Below, piece after piece: positions 8,236-11,555 of a stretch of 11,555 nt of DNA (positions are counted from its first letter, which is position 1; every line of letters starts with the position of its first letter). Location: the NCBI GenBank assembly GCA_024196135.1, contig JAMQCK010001142.1, forward strand, positions 1 to 11,555. The letters run 5' to 3'. The notes under the pieces are model-generated. The model searched no databases. It was not told the DNA's origin and saw only the letters and a program-made list of their open reading frames with translations. Position numbers and translations under genes: made by a program. Source of the stretch: Pleurotus ostreatus/Saccharomyces cerevisiae fusant. Its lineage: Eukaryota; Opisthokonta.

Positions 8236-9141
8236 TGTAAGCCCCTGCGTGAGCTATCGTGGGTCCACCACCTAACTATTTTACGTCTCCAGCGTGGACG
8301 GAAACTCACCTATAGCTCTCTGACTGTCGAATGAGAGAGGGAGGGAGGAAGAAAGTTGACTGAGTCAATGCAGCGCGACCCTTTTGACGCCTGCCGGGCC
8401 GTAACTATGGTTGCTGATGGATACAGCCGCCGGTCCGGGTCCTCGTGTTCGGATTCCCGGACTTCGACTTGGCGAAATTCAGGCCAAAAGGCGCAGACCC
8501 GGCGCGAGCGTCAGCAGATTGAAAGCCAATCTGCAGTAGTCCTGCAACGGTGTCGGCAGTTGAAGGGAGATAGGAGAAAAAGTGTTAAAGACCTGCCACT
8601 TGATGGTAAAAAGGCCCTTCGGACGGGCTCGCTACGTTCATGCAAACTCGGGCTTTGGATAATTATATTACTGTAAGATCTATCAGACCCCGTCCAGCCT
8701 TCACATGGACGCCTGAGCGAGCTACCAGCTTGCACTCATCTCATACGGAACGTAGGAGCTCGTATACAGCTCGCGCTGGCACGTCAATACGACGCGAGGC
8801 TTACGCAGGTTGGCAAGCGGTCGCGAGCTGAAATGTCCATCACGCTGGCTCGTGATCGCGTGCCGAACCCTACTAGGGTCGCCATCACATCACGCCGCCA
8901 GCGAGCACAAATGCGGATCTCCCAAAAATGCTGATGACGGTGTTCGCAGCTGGTCAAGTGATACTTGCTCAGAAGGTTCCGGAGCCGAATGATCTGCGTG
9001 GTCGACTGTCATTCATTCAGCGATATCGGAAGCGCATTGTCTGAATCGATCGAATTGACTACGACACAAGGGCGAGCTCACAGACAGGTGTGGAGGCTAC
9101 CAGTACTGTCCTGCATGTGCTCTATGACAGCTCAAGGCGAT

Positions 9142-11555
9142 CTACGCGGGCACTTTCGCACGTCGTGAGTAACTGCGCCTTCGAACGGAGCGTTCGCTCA
9201 CCTGGAGGGACGTCGATGTTGTCCAGGTAAAAGGCCTTATGACCGACAGGATCCATGTCCGACACGGTCGCCCCGTTTCCCAGCCAGAAAAAGCGATTGC
9301 GGATCGTCTTCTCCAGTGGCTCATAACTGTAGTCCTCCCACCGCGGGCGCTCAAGCGCTCGAAGCATGTGCAATGTCGAACCTACAGGTCGTTGTCAATA
9401 GATAGTCAGGGAAAATCGGAAATCACTTGCCTGGCCATAAACCCCAGATGCGGCCATCCGTGTTGCGATTCTTATACCACGACTTGCAATGCTCGCTGTA
9501 GACCGTCTTCGGGAACAATGCCTGCGCGTGCATTGTAGATCAGTCTCAAACTACATCAGGTCAGCTAGCCGGATGACTTCACCTCAATATACGCATCGAA
9601 GTCTTCAACCGCTTCCTTCTTGGCGTCCATGCTCTTCAGCCGCTCAAGCTGTAGTTTCTCCGTCGCCTTCACCGCGTACATGACCTGCGCCTCGATGGTG
9701 TTCATCACCGACCCCGACCCGGTGGCGGAGTTGGGCCCAAGCGCCTGGAACCAGTTCGGGAAGCCATCGACGGCCATCGAGAGATAGGTCTTGGGATACG
9801 GCGAGTACTTGTCCTTTAGGTCGACGCCGCCTTTGCCGATGATGGGAATACCGGGGTGACAAGATGAGTCATAGCCGGTCGCGCAGATGAGAATGTCGAG
9901 GTCGATCTTTTGGCCGTCCTGGGTAATTAGCCCGTTCTCGGTCACCCGTGCAATTGGCGATGATACGAAGTCGACCTAGGATGGGGGTCAGAAAAGCGTC
10001 TGCGGTTTAGGCGCCGCCGCTCACATTATCCTCGCAGAGTGCTTCCAAATATCCAGGACATGGAGTGAGTCTACGGCACCCAGGGCTAAAGTCGGGTATC
10101 ACTGACGCTCGGTCAGCAATGGCGAGAGAGGTTGAGATCTAATGTACTCACGACTATCGGCTATCCACGGCTTTTTTGCGAGCTTCCTCTTTGTGACTTC
10201 TTGCAGTTCTCGTATACCCGCAACATGCGCGTCGGAGCCGCGAATCTTCGCAAACCAAGATACCTGCAAGATGTATCCGTCGCGTCCAATCTGATGAGAG
10301 ATGAAGACGAAACTCACACTGATCGCCGATTCAAGCTCGCGCCTGAAGTTTAGGTATTCCTCTGGCTTCCGCAGCCTCTCCTTGTCGGCTTCTGTGAATT
10401 CGTCTGTCGAGGAATTGTGCAGTTCAATCCATATCGAGTATCGAGAAGCTTACAATTGCCGCAGTCCTTCGTACCCGCTAAAGCTTGCAACGTGCTCGAA
10501 GCGAAGGCATTCGAGATCCAGGTCTTGCCACGGGCGAGGTTGACGAGTTTGCCAACGCGAGGCTGCAAGGCTGTGACGATCTGTATCGCAGACGATCCCT
10601 GTACGGTTGGTTGAGTGTCGCGCTCGACGCAACCTGAGCCAAGCACCGACCAAACCGATGACTCCAACGCGCTTGTCTCCCCAGCTCCGCACGCTCTCCT
10701 CCCACGTATGTCCACCATCAGGCGTCTCCCATTGCGCGCTATGGATGACGGGCCCTTTGAACGTGTGCAAGCCCTCGATGTCCGGCCACGACCAGCGACT
10801 CAGAAGACCGAATCCGGTGAAGAGGACGTCTGCGGTGTCTTGAAACTCCACTGTCTCTTCATCCTCCGCCTGCCCTTTCTCGATGTCCTGCCGATCCGGC
10901 TCGATGCGGATAGTCAGGATCCACTTGCCCTTGTCGTCGTCCCACTCCGCGCGCACCAGCCGGTGGCGGAGCTTGATGAAAGGCCGGAGCTTCCAGTGGT
11001 CGACAATGCACTCGACGTGAGAGCGGATTTCGGGGCCAGAGACGTAGAACTTCGACCAGTCGGGCTGCCGAACGACGCGTGAGCAATGGGGCGGAGTCAA
11101 TGAACATGGATATGCGAACGTTGGGGGCGAATGTAGGTTGATACTGGAAACAAAAACAAGTTTAGCCTCGCTGAAAGTGCAAGTAAGTGCGCGATGAGCG
11201 ACGTACTGCGTGGCTGGTGACTACGGAGCACTGTTGTCAATATACAGAGCATTAGCCTCCCTCGACGCTCGCTCACCATCGCATGCTAAGCCGGGATATT
11301 TGTTGCTATACCACGTCCCGCCAACTCCCGCGTTGGCTTCGTAGATCGTCAGGTCAAGGTTCTGGATATACTGTCGGAAGCTGGACTGTCGCTGAGTGCG
11401 ACGCTCGATCATGCGAGCTGGCTGGCGCACCGTATCCCGGCGATGATACCAGAGTAGCCTGCGCCGATGACGACGACTGATGTCTCGTCAGCTAACAGGC
11501 GTTACAAGGTAAGGTGTGATGCGCACCTTTCATGGGACGAGGGTCGTCGATCGCG
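9142..11555 (-). CDS. FMO-C: FAD/NADPH Baeyer-Villiger-type monooxygenase (5' partial)
   Basis: Exons on the minus strand, 5' to 3': 11527-11555 (partial), 11431-11476, 11277-11380, 11207-11220, 11120-11143, 10651-11064, 10454-10598, 10318-10403, 10152-10263, 10025-10101, 9583-9975, 9431-9521, 9202-9381, 9142-9152. They encode 574 visible residues and a TAG. By comparison with A and B, about 27-30 N-terminal residues and the promoter lie beyond the right edge. Motifs: GAGYSG for FAD, GVGGTWYSNKYPGLACD, a complete fingerprint FKGPVIHSAQWE, GLGSSA for NADPH, CATGYD, and a PPVPA end. Exon 6 is the longest of the three (414 nt) because of an acidic insertion. Oddities: intron 12 (9382-9430) starts with GC (gcaagt); the usual TPGPGY of exon 10 is TPCPGY; and CDIPSH of the neighbours is CDVTSH. 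All other splice junctions have GT and AG. This copy has no frame or acceptor defect and looks the most likely to be active. Substrate unknown. Confidence 0.9.
9382..9430 (-). other. GC-AG intron (FMO-C intron 12)
   Basis: The exon ends CCAG and the intron begins gcaagt and ends ctgtag, 49 nt. The same phase-1 intron starts gtaggt in A and gtaagt in B. Apart from the T-to-C change the donor is a strong consensus, as is usual for GC-AG introns. No nearby GT restores the frame. Confidence 0.75.

Larger units (their letters stand above)
7734..8258. repeat. 525-bp segment bounded by 18-bp inverted repeats, possible non-autonomous element
   Basis: The left end gattgctcacgcaggggc (7734-7751) and the reverse complement of the right end (8241-8258, gatagctcacgcaggggc) match at 17 of 18 bases. 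The left end also pairs with gcgtgagcaatc at 7777-7788, a perfect 12-bp inverted repeat, so that end can form a subterminal hairpin. The interior holds three further GC-rich hairpins and no coding capacity. That would fit a MITE-like or foldback element, but I found no clear target-site duplication at the flanks. It could also be chance similarity in hairpin-rich DNA. Confidence 0.35.
6774..9141. other. Gene-poor 2.4-kb interval between FMO-C and FMO-B
   Basis: No reading frame here has a recognisable domain, and the longest frames (for example 7139-7564, 7170-7667 and 7728-8051) are Arg/Ser-rich and look like chance frames in GC-rich DNA. The interval must hold the FMO-B upstream region and the FMO-C 3' UTR. 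It contains several strong inverted repeats (listed separately) between 7185 and 8258. From about 8260 to 9141 I see nothing beyond a 13-bp palindrome at 8356-8368 (ttgact-g-agtcaa), which includes a TGAGTCA Gcn4/AP-1-like heptamer. No remnant of a further monooxygenase copy was recognised. Confidence 0.6.

Noticed and set aside
8440..8470. tRNA T-arm-like string (gttcggattcc)
   Set aside because: The flanking bases do not pair as a T-stem and there is no matching A-box or acceptor stem.
6774..9141. A degraded fourth monooxygenase copy in the large spacer
   Set aside because: I looked for traces of the common motifs (GGTW, fingerprint, TPGPGY, ATGYD) on both strands and recognised none.

Overview
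The window looks like nuclear DNA of a filamentous fungus, most likely a basidiomycete of the Agaricomycete type. The genes are densely interrupted by introns of about 47-63 nt with fungal donors (mostly GTRNGY) and CTNAC/TACTCAC-like branch points. They code for a fungal-type exocyst subunit and fungal-type flavin monooxygenases. The species assignment is inference; no database was searched.

Layout. (1) 1-1325, plus strand: the 3' part of EXO84 (exocyst subunit), four exons with the 5' end outside the window. (2) 1480-3925, minus strand: FMO-A, a complete 14-exon FAD/NADPH monooxygenase of the Baeyer-Villiger (StcW-like) type, 592 aa. (3) 4234-6717, minus strand: FMO-B, same architecture, 601 aa if spliced like its neighbours, but with a defective splice acceptor before exon 5. 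(4) 6718-9141: about 2.4 kb without a credible gene, holding the FMO-B promoter, several strong inverted repeats and a possible 525-bp element with inverted ends. (5) 9142-11555, minus strand: FMO-C, 574 aa visible, running off the right edge within exon 1.

The three monooxygenases form a head-to-tail tandem array. In every copy all 13 introns sit at the same codon and phase. Eleven of the 14 exons have identical length (46, 104, 14, 24, 145, 86, 112, 77, 91, 180 and 11 nt); only exons 1, 6 and 11 vary. The array therefore arose by duplication of one intron-rich gene. The copies have since diverged: A has Arg for His in the Baeyer-Villiger fingerprint, B has lost the AG before exon 5, and C uses a GC donor and has substitutions in two otherwise shared motifs. 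C has the cleanest set of family motifs. The substrate cannot be deduced. No other biosynthetic gene (polyketide synthase, terpene cyclase, P450) is visible, so membership of a larger metabolite cluster is open.

I see no prokaryote-like system, CRISPR array, rRNA or convincing tRNA. The notable content is the array itself, its microexons and its splice-site and active-site lesions.
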